Shown here piece by piece: positions 9,351 through 18,511 of a DNA stretch of 64,000 nucleotides (position 1 is its first letter; every line of letters begins with the position of its first letter). The position numbers and the translations under genes are program-made. The notes below the pieces were generated by a model. That model ran no database searches and was not told the origin of the DNA. It worked only from the letters and a program-made list of their open reading frames with translations. Origin of the DNA: Enterococcus montenegrensis (GTDB taxonomy: Bacteria; Bacillota; Bacilli; Lactobacillales; Enterococcaceae); the NCBI RefSeq assembly GCF_029983095.1, contig NZ_CP120467.1:2278501-2342500 (forward strand), read 5' to 3'.

Positions 9351-10757
9351 ATGAGTATAATGCGGGTGCTGCGGCAAAAACTGCGCCGAGCACGTTTTTT
9401 TATCGCTGGCAATGTTTCTTCCATTCAGATTATCGTCAGCTATTATTTATTAATGACACTAATTTCATTGCTGCTTTTTTATTTACCTATTTTTCGTCAG
9501 CCAAATGTCCACGTTCCTTTTTTAGATATGTTTTTTATGGCCATTAGCACTGTCAGTGTGACGGGACTAACAACTTTTGATATCAATCACGTCTTTAATG
9601 AAAATGGCGTCATATTGTTGGAAGTTTTATTCCAGATTGGCGGTCTCGGAATTATGATGATTTCAACTTTCTTCTTTATTATTTCCCGCCGCAAAATTTC
9701 GCTTAAACAACGACAGCTGATTATGACGGATATGAATCAGCCCCGTCTTAGTGGTATTGTCCGGTTAATTCGGATTACCTTTACTATGATTTTGGTTTTT
9801 CAAGTTAGCTTTGGTTTATTGTTTGCTTTTTACTTTTTATGGCAAGGTTACTATCAAACCCTAGGCGACGCAGTGTTTTATGGCTTTTATCAAGCCATTT
9901 CGGCTGTTACAAACTCTGGTTTTGATGTCACAGGAGATTCAATTATGCCTTTTGCCAACGACTATCCTTTTTTGATCGTCATTATGTTTTTAATTTTTAT
10001 TGGCGGGATTGGCTTTCCTGTTTTAATGGATTTTTACGAGTGGATTTTATACCGGCGCAAAAAAATGCAACGACGTCTGCCTTTTCGCTTTTCCCTCTTT
10101 ACTAAAATTGCTGTGTTAGCCTTTGTTATTTTGTTTGTTGGTGGGACCCTGATTATTTACTTATTGGAAAGAGATCACTTATTTGCAGGAATTGATCCAT
10201 TGGGACGCTTTATTAATAGTATGTTTTACTCCATGACTACCCGTAACGCGGGGTTACAGATCCACGACTTAGGTGAGTTTCAAGTGACAACTTTAATCAT
10301 CTTTTCACTCCTGATGTTTATTGGCTGTAGTCCTAGTTCTGTCGGAGGCGGTGTGCGAACGACGACCATTGCCATTATCGGGTTATACATGACTTCATTT
10401 TTAAAAAGCGAAGATAATATTAATATTTTTGGCCGCCGAATAAGTGATGCGGATGTCCGTAAATCAGTCGTCGTTTTTATGCTTTCTTTAGCCATGTGCT
10501 TTTTTAGTGTCTTATTGCTAAGCGCCACTGAAAAACAATCGCTAATCGCCATTATTGTCGAAGTGACTTCAGCTTTTGGGACAACCGGCTTATCGCTTGG
10601 CATAACCTCTGACTTATCCGTTGTAGGAAAAATTGTCATTGCTTTATTAATGTTTATCGGCCGCATTGGTATGTTGTATACCTTGTTACTCTTTATTCCA
10701 AAAGAAACTCGCGACCAAGGTTACGAGTACCCGACTGAACAAATCATTATTGGGTAA
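9351..10757 (+). CDS. ktrB: KtrB/TrkH-family potassium uptake channel subunit
   Basis: This membrane protein of 468 residues belongs to the TrkH/TrkG/KtrB superfamily, the ion-conducting subunit of a Na+- or H+-linked K+ uptake system. All four selectivity-filter segments are visible with their central glycine: VSVTGLTTF, VTNSGFDV, TTRNAGLQ and FGTTGLSL. The frame is open from 9219, but ATG 9351 follows AAAGGAG and a promoter-like element, so the longer form is unlikely. Its regulatory partner KtrA (an RCK protein) is not next door and must be encoded elsewhere. A terminator at 10922-10951 follows. Confidence 0.93.
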   Translation: MSIMRVLRQKLRRARFFIAGNVSSIQIIVSYYLLMTLISLLLFYLPIFRQPNVHVPFLDMFFMAISTVSVTGLTTFDINHVFNENGVILLEVLFQIGGLGIMMISTFFFIISRRKISLKQRQLIMTDMNQPRLSGIVRLIRITFTMILVFQVSFGLLFAFYFLWQGYYQTLGDAVFYGFYQAISAVTNSGFDVTGDSIMPFANDYPFLIVIMFLIFIGGIGFPVLMDFYEWILYRRKKMQRRLPFRFSLFTKIAVLAFVILFVGGTLIIYLLERDHLFAGIDPLGRFINSMFYSMTTRNAGLQIHDLGEFQVTTLIIFSLLMFIGCSPSSVGGGVRTTTIAIIGLYMTSFLKSEDNINIFGRRISDADVRKSVVVFMLSLAMCFFSVLLLSATEKQSLIAIIVEVTSAFGTTGLSLGITSDLSVVGKIVIALLMFIGRIGMLYTLLLFIPKETRDQGYEYPTEQIIIG

Positions 10758-10921
10758 AGTAAAAAAATTCGATTAGAAACATTCTGCTTGAAGCAGTCAA
10801 AATAAATCGTGTAACGTCTAAAATTTTCACCTGAATAAATCACTTACCGCAAAAATATCTATAACGAGCTTTTCAAACTAAACCTCAGCTACAATAAGCT
10901 AAGCTATTTGGTCTTATTGTT

Positions 10922-10951
10922 AAAAGCTAAGCAAGTTTGCAAAGCTTTTTT
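10922..10951 (+). terminator. likely terminator after ktrB
   Basis: AAAAGCT (10922-10928) pairs with AGCTTTT (10943-10949), with an inner GCAA/TTGC stem and a short T-run. It lies 165 bp past the ktrB stop. Confidence 0.6.
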
Positions 10952-11066
10952 GCATTTTTGCAGGATTTTACCGCGTTACTTAGTTTTGTTGTTGTGATAA
11001 CGGCAGTATCTGCGACTAAAATTTAAGAAAAAGCAAAGGTGTTACCGTAAATTATTCAGACTATGG

Positions 11067-11072
11067 TATGAT
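11067..11072 (+). promoter_or_regulatory. murT promoter, extended -10
   Basis: TGGTATGAT forms an extended -10 box about 55 bp before the murT ATG. The -35 is not clear. Confidence 0.55.
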
Positions 11073-11126
11073 AAGTTGGATTTATAAAACGTAACGTCAG
11101 TTTAACTAAAAGGAGCAACAGAATTT

Positions 11127-12479
11127 ATGAGCTTACGTAGTCACTTGGCGATATTTGCCGGTAAAAGTGCCCAATGGGTTTTAAAAACCTTTTTCAAAGG
11201 TGGTTCCAGCTATCCAGGACAATTGGCCCTAAAAATTGATCCCAATGTTTTAGATCACTATTCTGATCTTTACGAAGTGGTAGTCGTGACCGGGACAAAC
11301 GGTAAAACACTTACGACTGCTTTAACTGTTAATATTTTAAAACAACAATTTGATGAGGTGTTGACCAACCCGACAGGTGCCAACATGGTACAAGGGATTG
11401 TTTCAACTTTTTTATCTGCCAAGCCAAAGAAAAATCAAAAAAACTTTGCTGTCCTAGAAATCGATGAAGCCAGTCTTAGTAAGGTAACCGCTTATATCAA
11501 GCCTGAATTATTTGTTTTCACGAATATCTTCCGCGACCAAATGGACCGCTATGGGGAAATTTATACGACCTATCGTCTGATTGTCGAAGGAGCTGAAAAA
11601 TCACCGAATGCGCCGATTTTGTGCAATGGCGATTCACCGATTTTTAATTCTGTGGATACCGTCAATCCCCGTAAATATTACGGCTTTGATCACTTACCTG
11701 ATAAAGAACAAATGGCCCACTATAATACCGATGGTGTCTTGTGTCCGCAATGTCACCACATTTTGCACTACAAAATGATTACCTATGCTAACTTAGGTAA
11801 ATATTATTGTCCCAACTGTGGTTTTCATCGACCAAAATTGGATTACAAATTGACTAAAATGTTAGCCATGGATAATACTTCAGCGGATTTTATCATCGAC
11901 GGACATGAATACGGTATCGAAGTTGGCGGAATGTACAATGTCTATAATGCTTTAGCAGCAACTGCTGTAGCAGAATATTACGATGTTCCAGCAGAAAAAA
12001 TCAAAGCTGGTCTTGGTTATGATGAAAAAGTTTTTGGCCGCCAAGAAATAATTGAAATCGACGGCAAGAAATGTACCTTAGTATTAGTAAAAAATCCCGT
12101 TGGTCTAAATCAAGTCATTGATATGATTGGTCTTTCACCTTACTCTTTTTCCCTTGTGGCCTTATTAAACGCCAATTATGCAGACGGAATTGATGTCAGC
12201 TGGATTTGGGATGGTAATCATGAAGCCTTTGCCCAAATGGATATCCCAGCAGTCATTGCCGGCGGCGAGCGCCACAAAGATATGGCATTACGCTTAAAAG
12301 TGGCGGGTATTCAAGAAGATAAATTAACCGAAACCAAAGACTTAGATGAAGTCATTGAAGATATTAAGAAATTACCAACAGAAAATGTTTATATTTTGGC
12401 AACCTACACTGCAGTGTTACAATTACGAAAAAAATTAGCAGAAAAAGGTTACATTAAAGGAGGAATGGATCGTGGCTGA
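11127..12479 (+). CDS. murT: lipid II isoglutaminyl synthase, MurT subunit
   Basis: MurT is a Mur-ligase-like ATP-dependent subunit that with GatD amidates the D-glutamate of lipid II to D-isoglutamine. The ATP-binding loop [11 protein letters not shown] lies near residue 55. A Cys4 zinc ribbon unique to MurT is visible near residues 208-235 (CPQCHH and later CPNCGF). A C-terminal DUF1727-type domain follows. It has 450 residues, starts at ATG with AAAGGAG, and overlaps gatD by 8 bp. The pair is conserved in staphylococci, streptococci and enterococci, where amidation matters for peptide cross-linking. Confidence 0.96.
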   Translation: MSLRSHLAIFAGKSAQWVLKTFFKGGSSYPGQLALKIDPNVLDHYSDLYEVVVVTGTNGKTLTTALTVNILKQQFDEVLTNPTGANMVQGIVSTFLSAKPKKNQKNFAVLEIDEASLSKVTAYIKPELFVFTNIFRDQMDRYGEIYTTYRLIVEGAEKSPNAPILCNGDSPIFNSVDTVNPRKYYGFDHLPDKEQMAHYNTDGVLCPQCHHILHYKMITYANLGKYYCPNCGFHRPKLDYKLTKMLAMDNTSADFIIDGHEYGIEVGGMYNVYNALAATAVAEYYDVPAEKIKAGLGYDEKVFGRQEIIEIDGKKCTLVLVKNPVGLNQVIDMIGLSPYSFSLVALLNANYADGIDVSWIWDGNHEAFAQMDIPAVIAGGERHKDMALRLKVAGIQEDKLTETKDLDEVIEDIKKLPTENVYILATYTAVLQLRKKLAEKGYIKGGMDRG

Positions 12480-13164
12480 TTATGAATTAACATTGGCCCA
12501 TCTATACGGCAACCTGTTGAACACTTACGGCGACAACGGCAACTTATTGGTGTTACAATATTTAGCAAAAAAAATGGGCATTCAATTGGACACAGAGATT
12601 GTTAGTATCCACGAAAAATTTGATCCTGCCAAATACGATCTCGTCTTTTTTGGCGGCGGACAAGATTTTGAACAGTTAATTGTCTCTGAAGATATTCAAA
12701 ATAAAAAAGCAGATTTAACAGATTACATCGAAAATGATGGTATCATGTTAGCTATTTGTGGTGGCTATCAATTATTGGGTCATTATTACATGGGAGCTAA
12801 CGGCGAAAAAATCAAAGGAATTGGCGCGTTAGATCACTACACGTTAAGTCAGGAAAATAATCGTTTTATTGGCGACATTGTCATTCACAATGAAGAATTC
12901 GATGAAACTTACTACGGCTTTGAAAACCACAACGGACGGACTTTTTTAGGCGCAGGGGAAAAACCTTTAGGCAAAATCGTTGAAGGAAAAGGCAATAACG
13001 GCGAAGATCAAACAGAAGGTGTCATCTACCGCAATGTTTACGGTTCTTATTTCCATGGACCTATCCTAGCTCGCAATGAAAAACTAGCTTACCGCTTATT
13101 AAAAACAGCTTTAGAAAAAAAATACGATGCGATCACTGTCCCCTCATTAGCAGAAATTGCTTAA
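12472..13164 (+). CDS. gatD: lipid II isoglutaminyl synthase, glutamine amidotransferase subunit GatD
   Basis: GatD is a class I glutamine amidotransferase of the cobyric-acid-synthase type that feeds ammonia to MurT. The nucleophile lies in [11 protein letters not shown] near residue 95 and the catalytic histidine in SYFHGPIL near residue 189. It has 230 residues. The start is GTG at 12472, placed 8 bp after AAGGAGG, and overlaps the murT stop, so the two subunits are translationally coupled. No ATG is suitably placed near this ribosome site in the frame. Confidence 0.95.
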   Translation: MADYELTLAHLYGNLLNTYGDNGNLLVLQYLAKKMGIQLDTEIVSIHEKFDPAKYDLVFFGGGQDFEQLIVSEDIQNKKADLTDYIENDGIMLAICGGYQLLGHYYMGANGEKIKGIGALDHYTLSQENNRFIGDIVIHNEEFDETYYGFENHNGRTFLGAGEKPLGKIVEGKGNNGEDQTEGVIYRNVYGSYFHGPILARNEKLAYRLLKTALEKKYDAITVPSLAEIA

Positions 13165-13230
13165 TACGAACAAAAAATGAGGTCACAACCAAAGTGTTCC
13201 GTTACTTATAATAAACGCTGTTTATGCGCA

Positions 13231-13268
13231 AAAAAAGGTGTGACAATTTTATGTCACACCTTTTTTAT
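13231..13268. terminator. bidirectional terminator between gatD and the phosphoesterase gene
   Basis: AAGGTGTGACA pairs with TGTCACACCTT, with an A-run before and a T-run after. It serves both convergent genes. Confidence 0.9.
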
Positions 13269-13272
13269 TGAC

Positions 13273-14079
13273 CTAACACGAGCGCATATCGACTTTTTGT
13301 AATAACTTGCCGCTCGTTACAATTTCTCTTGCGGTCTCTTTTAACTGACCTGCTTTGACTTCGTAAAGACTAAAACCCGCGTGTTGAACAAAGCGAACAA
13401 TTCCATCGCCTTCATCTTGTCCCAAAAAGGAAAGACCATCGGCGGTATAGTAAGGAATTTGACCGACAGTTTTGTGATAATGGTAATGCGTATGGCCATT
13501 TAAAACGGCTAAAATAGTGTAACGTTTTAAAATTTGCCACAATTGATCAGACTGGGGTAAATTTAACGTTGCATATTGTTCTGCAATTAAATGGTGATGA
13601 GTCATAAATAAAACGGGCTTATCTTGGTGCGCTGAAAGAACTTCTTCTAACCAATTTAACTGAGCTTTATCAATCGTCCCGTCTGCATTACCATAAACAG
13701 AAGTATCAAATGACACTAAATAAAACGGATCAAATTCAGAAACGAAATTATAGTAGTTTGAAGAAGGCGCGTTTTTTAGCCACCCTTGATAAAAATTTTC
13801 TTTGATATCATGGTTACCTAATGTGACCATAACAGGTGTATCAGGAAACTTTTTGGTAAAATACTCGCGCAAAAAGCGATAATCAGCAATTTGACCATCT
13901 TCGGTTAAATCGCCAGTAAGCAAGACTAAATCAATAGCTGTCATTTCTTTGGCCTTTTCAATCGCACGATCTAAATAGGTCAAGGGATTCTCCATTTTTG
14001 TCAACATTGCTTGATAACCTGTGGTAGCTGGCAAATAATGACTACGGTAATGCAAATCAGAGAGTTGTAAAATTTTCAT
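13273..14079 (-). CDS. calcineurin-like metallophosphoesterase
   Basis: This is a 268-residue cytoplasmic phosphoesterase of the Icc/CpdA type. The two-metal site motifs appear in order: LSDLHYR near residue 6, LTGDLTEDG near 55, LGNHDIKE near 88, MTHHHL near 155 and NGHTHYHYH near 195. Its start overlaps the stop of the upstream permease gene by one base (TAATG). It is therefore the last gene of the phnD-phnC-phnE-phnE operon. This suggests it acts on the imported compound, perhaps a phosphodiester, but the substrate is not shown by the sequence. No C-P lyase genes are present in the window. Confidence 0.88.
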   Translation of the reverse strand: MKILQLSDLHYRSHYLPATTGYQAMLTKMENPLTYLDRAIEKAKEMTAIDLVLLTGDLTEDGQIADYRFLREYFTKKFPDTPVMVTLGNHDIKENFYQGWLKNAPSSNYYNFVSEFDPFYLVSFDTSVYGNADGTIDKAQLNWLEEVLSAHQDKPVLFMTHHHLIAEQYATLNLPQSDQLWQILKRYTILAVLNGHTHYHYHKTVGQIPYYTADGLSFLGQDEGDGIVRFVQHAGFSLYEVKAGQLKETAREIVTSGKLLQKVDMRSC

Positions 14080-14861
14080 TAGCGTAACTTCCTACGAATC
14101 CAGCCAGTGAATAAGTCTAAGCTAAAGACGGTTACCACGACTCCTAATAAAATAATACTAACGCGATCCCAACTCCGCGTTTGAATTGCAAATATCAAAG
14201 GTGCCCCAATTCCGCCGGCACCTACCAAACCTAAAGTTGCGGCACTTCGCACGGCGATTTCAAAATGATTTAAAGACAGTGAACTATAGATTGGTAATAA
14301 ATATGGTATACGCACAGAGAAAACAATTTGCCAAAAATTAGCACCAATCGCTGCTGCATCCTCAATCAAAGCCTCATCCATCCCTTCGGCTTCTTCGGTA
14401 AATAATTTTCCTAACATGCCAATTTGATGCACGCCGATTGCCATTACCCCAGCAAAGGGTCCTGGACCAACGACTTTAACGAAAATAATAGCGTAAACGA
14501 GTTCAGGAAAAGCCCGCAAAACGTTACAAATAAATTTACCAATTTTGGCTACCCAAGGATAATTTTGCCATAAATTGCTGGCACTAATTAAAGTTAAAGG
14601 TAATGCCAAAATCGTTGCGATAAAAGTGCCCAAAAAAGCAATCCCAATCGTAAGCAACAATAAGCTAAGCAAATCTTCTCCACTGCCATCATATAAGTAG
14701 TGCCAATCAGGATGGGCTAGCCCTTGTATTACTTCTGCTCCCATTGCAAAAGAAAATGTTTTTAAGCTGCTGTAGTCAATTCCTGAGGCTGAATAAATCA
14801 CTAAAGCTAAAAGTAGCAGCACAAAAAAATATGTTTTTTTGCTAACTTGACTAAGTATCAT
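14079..14861 (-). CDS. phnE: phosphonate-type ABC transporter permease (second PhnE)
   Basis: This is a 260-residue inner-membrane permease of the PhnE family with about six hydrophobic helices. The EAA loop region reads IGANFWQIVFSVRIPYLLP, where it would contact the PhnC ATPase. A C-terminal GLVGAGGIGAP block is typical of PhnE. The ATG overlaps the previous permease stop by 4 bp (ATGA). The presence of two different PhnE subunits suggests a heterodimeric channel. It is followed by the phosphoesterase gene. Substrate may be phosphonate, phosphite or an organophosphate. Confidence 0.92.
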   Translation of the reverse strand: MILSQVSKKTYFFVLLLLALVIYSASGIDYSSLKTFSFAMGAEVIQGLAHPDWHYLYDGSGEDLLSLLLLTIGIAFLGTFIATILALPLTLISASNLWQNYPWVAKIGKFICNVLRAFPELVYAIIFVKVVGPGPFAGVMAIGVHQIGMLGKLFTEEAEGMDEALIEDAAAIGANFWQIVFSVRIPYLLPIYSSLSLNHFEIAVRSAATLGLVGAGGIGAPLIFAIQTRSWDRVSIILLGVVVTVFSLDLFTGWIRRKLR

Positions 14862-15637
14862 CCTAATCTCCTCCTAACTGCTTCACTTAAACCATCCACA
14901 ATGGCCACCACCACAAAAATCGTCAAAATTATAATGGATACGCGATCGTAACGCATAAGCGCTAATGATGAATTCAAAATAACACCAAGCCCACCAGCGC
15001 CCACATATCCCAACACGGTCGAAGCCCGTACGTTTACTTCAAAGGCATAAAAAGTATAGCTGATAATTTGGTTAATGACTTGCGGTGTAACCGACCAAAT
15101 AGCCACTTGCATTTTGTTGGCACCAACTGCCTCATTGGCTTCAATTGGGCCAAAATCAATTGTTTCAATTGCTTGAAAAATCAACTGGGAAACCATCCCG
15201 AAGGTAAAAACGGCAATCGTTAGTACCCCTGTTGCCTCACCAATACCAAAAATGGCAACAAATAAAGCGGCCAATAATAAATTGGGAATCGTGCGGATCA
15301 CGCCTAAGAAAAAGCGGATGATATAAGATAAAAGACGTTTTTTTGTCACAACGTGAGTCGCTAAAAAACTAATCGGAACGGCAAATAGAACACCTAAAAA
15401 AGTGCCCAAAACAGACATCTGCAATGTTTTGAGTAGTGGCGTTACAAGACTTGGTAAATAGCTAAAGTCAGGTTTTAAAAAGCGGGCTAAAAAAAGGGCC
15501 ATCTGATTAGAATTTTGAAATACCGCCTGAAAATTAGCGTCAGTTAAAAGGATACTGCCTTGTAAACACAGCAGTAGCACAATTATTACAAATAAATGTT
15601 TGTACCAATTAAAATGGACGGTATCTTTAATTTGCAT
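14858..15637 (-). CDS. phnE: phosphonate-type ABC transporter permease (first PhnE)
   Basis: This is a 259-residue permease paralogous to the following gene, with the EAA loop (VGANKMQVAIWSVTPQ) and a VLGYVGAGGLG block near its C-terminus. The open frame begins at 15679, but the ATG at 15635-15637 (MQIKDTVHF) follows GGAAGTGGGAG and overlaps the phnC stop by 11 bp. That is the likely start. It is the second membrane subunit of the importer encoded with phnD and phnC. The tight overlaps show that phnC, both phnE genes and the phosphoesterase form one translation-coupled unit. Confidence 0.92.
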   Translation of the reverse strand: MQIKDTVHFNWYKHLFVIIVLLLCLQGSILLTDANFQAVFQNSNQMALFLARFLKPDFSYLPSLVTPLLKTLQMSVLGTFLGVLFAVPISFLATHVVTKKRLLSYIIRFFLGVIRTIPNLLLAALFVAIFGIGEATGVLTIAVFTFGMVSQLIFQAIETIDFGPIEANEAVGANKMQVAIWSVTPQVINQIISYTFYAFEVNVRASTVLGYVGAGGLGVILNSSLALMRYDRVSIIILTIFVVVAIVDGLSEAVRRRLG

Positions 15638-16394
15638 TTTCTCCCACTTCCTTTTCGTACGCTTTCCCATAGATTTCACTAAGACGTTGTTCCGTCAGTT
15701 TTTGTGCAACATCATCAAAAACAATTTCACCACTTTTTAAAGCAATAATTCTACTGGCATATGCTTTTGCCAAAGAGACAGAGTGAATATTCACAATAAT
15801 TGTCTTATTTAAGTTTTGGTTGATTTCTTTTAAATCTCCCATCACTTTTTCAGATGTAACCGGATCAAGAGATGCCACCGGTTCATCAGCTAAAATAATG
15901 TCAGCTTGCTGCACTAAGGCTCGTGCAATTAAAACGCGCTGCTGCTGACCACCACTTAATTCATCACTTCGGGTGTGCAATTTATCAGATAATCCGACTT
16001 GACTTAAAGCTGTTGCTGTTTTTTCATAGTCGGCTTTTGTAAACAAACCAAAGATACTTTTCCAAGTAGAATAATAGCCAAGACGACCGGATAATACGTT
16101 TTTTTGGACTGTACTGCGTTTAACCAAATTGAAACTTTGTGAGATTAACCCAATATTGCGACGGATTTCCCGCAATTTTTTCTTATTGGCGTTTGTAATC
16201 GATTCACCATTAATGATAATTTCACCAGCAGTCGTTGTGACCAGACGATTGATAGACCGCAAGAGGGTACTTTTCCCAGCACCACTCAATCCGATAATGG
16301 CAACAAATTCACCATCGGCAATCGTTAAATTAATATCCGTTAAGCCTTTGACACCATTCGGGTAGACTTTAGCAACATTTTTAAATTCAATCAT
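15627..16394 (-). CDS. phnC: phosphonate-type ABC transporter ATP-binding protein
   Basis: PhnC is the ATPase of the importer. Walker A is GLSGAGKSTLLR near residue 35, the signature is LSGGQQQRVLIARAL, and Walker B is ILADEPVASLDP. The length is 255 residues from ATG 16394, which follows AGGAG; the longer frame to 16451 lacks a ribosome site. A terminator-like hairpin separates it from phnD, so phnC is probably made from readthrough at a lower level than the binding protein, as is common in ABC importers. Confidence 0.94.
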   Translation of the reverse strand: MIEFKNVAKVYPNGVKGLTDINLTIADGEFVAIIGLSGAGKSTLLRSINRLVTTTAGEIIINGESITNANKKKLREIRRNIGLISQSFNLVKRSTVQKNVLSGRLGYYSTWKSIFGLFTKADYEKTATALSQVGLSDKLHTRSDELSGGQQQRVLIARALVQQADIILADEPVASLDPVTSEKVMGDLKEINQNLNKTIIVNIHSVSLAKAYASRIIALKSGEIVFDDVAQKLTEQRLSEIYGKAYEKEVGENAN

Positions 16395-16494
16395 ATTTTT
16401 AACTCCTAAATTAGATATCGAAATTCTTCCAAAAGACAACTTGAAGCACATTTTTTTCTAACTGAAAAACGCTTTGACTCTATAATTCTACGAG

Positions 16495-16521
16495 TAAAAA
16501 AGCCAGCTCCTAAGAACCGGC
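16495..16521 (-). terminator. intra-operon attenuating terminator between phnD and phnC
   Basis: On the minus strand GCCGGTTC pairs with GAGCTGGC (8 bp including two G-U pairs) and is followed by six T. It lies just after the phnD stop and would reduce expression of phnC and the permeases relative to phnD. Confidence 0.65.
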
Positions 16522-16528
16522 AATTTGT

Positions 16529-17446
16529 TTACTCAGAAGCTTTTTTCGTGTATTCGCGAATTGTATCATAGGCACTATCAGCAGCTTCTTGATAGCCTTT
16601 GTGCCCCCATAAAGCCATCGCTTCTTGTCCGGCTTCATCTTTTGGCATATTCAAAAAGACATCTTTAATTTCTTGTTTCAATTTCGTGTCCATTTTAGGC
16701 TGCACCGCAATCGCATCGTTAGGAATATCACCTGTGGTTAAATATAAAACCCGTAAATCTTTCATAATATCCTGATCACTGAATTTTGAAGCAAATACAT
16801 TACGCGCACCTTCAAAAACAAAGGCTGCATCCATTTGACCGTTTAATACAGCTGTCATTTCACTTGGAATATCATTGACCGTTGTAACAGTAGCATCTTT
16901 GGTTGGGTCAACACCGGCCTCTTTTAATTCAGCTACCGGGTAAATATAGCCACTAGCTGAATTCGGACTTAAAGTAGCAATTTTCTTTCCTTTTAAGTCT
17001 GTCAAATCCTTTAAGTTGCTATCAGCTTTAACTAAAATTTCACCTTTAAAAGTATTGGTTAATTTATCTGTTGGTAAACCTGTTTTTCTATCGTAAGCAC
17101 CCAATTGAGAGGTCAACACTGCTTCTGCTGCATCCATATCTTTTGCTTGCACATAAGCCGCTGGCGGCATAATTCCTACATCAACTTGACCTGAGGCCAT
17201 CGCTTCAACAATCGTAGAATAATCTGTTGCCAGAGTAACAGTCACATCTTTATCAAGTTTTTTTGATAAATACGCAGCAAATGGTTTTGTTTTAGCTTCC
17301 ATAGAACCATCATTATTCGTTGGAACAAATTGCACCACCAATTTTTCTTTTGTGTCCCCTTGTGCCTTTTGTTCATTACCACACCCTGTAAGACCGACTA
17401 AAATTCCTAGTGTTAAAAGACCGGTTGCCAACATTTTGAAACGCAT
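16529..17446 (-). CDS. phnD: phosphonate-type substrate-binding lipoprotein
   Basis: This is a 305-residue extracellular binding protein. A lipoprotein signal is clear: a basic start, a hydrophobic stretch, and the lipobox LTGC with the cysteine near residue 22. PhnD-family blocks are visible, for example FVPTNNDGSME, VDVGIMPPAAYV and SASGYIYPVAELKEAG. The start ATG 17444-17446 follows AGGAGGAG, while the open frame extends to 17497. It is the first gene of the importer operon and is transcribed divergently from the Crp/Fnr gene. Ligand specificity (phosphonate, phosphite or phosphate ester) cannot be read directly. Confidence 0.93.
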   Translation of the reverse strand: MRFKMLATGLLTLGILVGLTGCGNEQKAQGDTKEKLVVQFVPTNNDGSMEAKTKPFAAYLSKKLDKDVTVTLATDYSTIVEAMASGQVDVGIMPPAAYVQAKDMDAAEAVLTSQLGAYDRKTGLPTDKLTNTFKGEILVKADSNLKDLTDLKGKKIATLSPNSASGYIYPVAELKEAGVDPTKDATVTTVNDIPSEMTAVLNGQMDAAFVFEGARNVFASKFSDQDIMKDLRVLYLTTGDIPNDAIAVQPKMDTKLKQEIKDVFLNMPKDEAGQEAMALWGHKGYQEAADSAYDTIREYTKKASE

Positions 17447-17487
17447 GTTTTCTCCTCCTATTGGAAAATGATTTATATTGCCCCCAC

Positions 17488-17538
17488 ATAATAGCAAGAA
17501 TTATCTCAAACAAAAATGACCTGTGTCACTTTGCAGGT
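17488..17538. promoter_or_regulatory. phnD promoter region with candidate regulator palindrome
   Basis: A minus-strand -10 (TATTAT, at 17488-17493) precedes phnD. An inverted repeat ACCTG(N10)CAGGT at 17519-17538 lies upstream of it, where an activator could bind. The divergent Crp/Fnr-type protein is the obvious candidate. Confidence 0.4.
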
Positions 17539-17621
17539 AATTTTTTTGTAAATTTTAAGTAAAACCCGAACATTATCTTTACATCACTTGGAAAAAGGAT
17601 GCTTTTTTACTCATTTGCCGT

Positions 17622-17627
17622 TATAAT
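17622..17627 (+). promoter_or_regulatory. -10 box of the Crp/Fnr gene
   Basis: A perfect TATAAT lies 40 bp before the ATG. No convincing -35 is seen, which would fit an activator-dependent or weak promoter. Confidence 0.5.
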
Positions 17628-17666
17628 CAAAAATAACAAAACACTCATTTGAGAAAGGAAGCTTTT

Positions 17667-18323
17667 ATGAAACAGCTATTTGATAAAAGCCAGTTAAAAG
17701 AAGCAATTGCAACCAATAATTTACAAGATTATTTAAGTACAGATTTACTTTCAATTGCAACTTTATGTACCTTTGAAAAAGATGAAGATCTCATTCAAGC
17801 GGGAACAGCTTCGAAGTACCTATATTTTCTAGTGGAAGGAAGTGCGATGGTCTATTCATTTACCTACGATACACAAAACATTTGTATCAATTACTGCTAT
17901 GAAGCAACCATTATCGGAGAAGCCTCTTCTTTGTGGGAAACAACACCCAGTAGCAGCGTTAAAGCCATGACCCCTTGCACTTGTGTTTGCATTAACTTGA
18001 AGCAATACCGGTCTATTTTGCAAAATGATTTGCGCTTTTTAAAACATACCTGTCAGCTGCTTAGCTACCGCTTAAACACAGGGATTAATCTGGCCAATTC
18101 CTTAAGTGAACCCGTCGAAACTAGACTAGCCCGTTTTATTTTAGAACATGAAAAAGATGAACTTTTTTCTTTCCAACTTAATAATTGTGCGGCTATTTTA
18201 AATGTTAGTTACCGTCATTTGCTGCGCACCATGACTAATTTTAAAGATCAGGGCATTTTGCAAAAAGTTCGCGGTGGCTACCGAATTTTAAAACGCAGTC
18301 AGTTACTTGCCCTGACTGCTTGA
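17667..18323 (+). CDS. Crp/Fnr-family transcription regulator (YeiL-like)
   Basis: This is a 218-residue regulator. An N-terminal cyclic-nucleotide-binding-like beta-barrel spans about residues 20-120 (for example AGTASKYLYFLVEGSAMVYS). A C-terminal helix-turn-helix lies near 165-210 (CAAILNVSYRHLLRTM). Four cysteines lie between about residues 70 and 112, but the Fnr N-terminal cysteine cluster is absent, so iron-sulfur sensing is not evident. The start ATG 17667 follows AAAGGA; the longer frame from 17649 is less likely. It is divergent from phnD, so it probably controls the importer. The effector is unknown. Confidence 0.85.
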   Translation: MKQLFDKSQLKEAIATNNLQDYLSTDLLSIATLCTFEKDEDLIQAGTASKYLYFLVEGSAMVYSFTYDTQNICINYCYEATIIGEASSLWETTPSSSVKAMTPCTCVCINLKQYRSILQNDLRFLKHTCQLLSYRLNTGINLANSLSEPVETRLARFILEHEKDELFSFQLNNCAAILNVSYRHLLRTMTNFKDQGILQKVRGGYRILKRSQLLALTA

Positions 18324-18511
18324 ATTTACACTTGGTATCTAGCTAGGCAGTAATTTTTTTCGTCATATTTTACTGTATGAAGCAACAAAATAATTTGCGC
18401 CATTACCAAAAATGAGTAAGCTATTTTTAAGCCGAATTTGCTTTAAGAAGTGGTAAAATCAATTGAAGTCTAATAACCTAAAATCAAATTATCGAAGGGA
18501 AAAACTAGTAA

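Larger units (their letters stand above)
10758..11126. other. 369-bp intergenic region between ktrB and murT
   Basis: This gap holds the ktrB terminator hairpin at 10922-10951 and the murT extended -10 at 11067-11072. The remainder is AT-rich sequence with no open frame of note and no recognised RNA. Confidence 0.6.
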
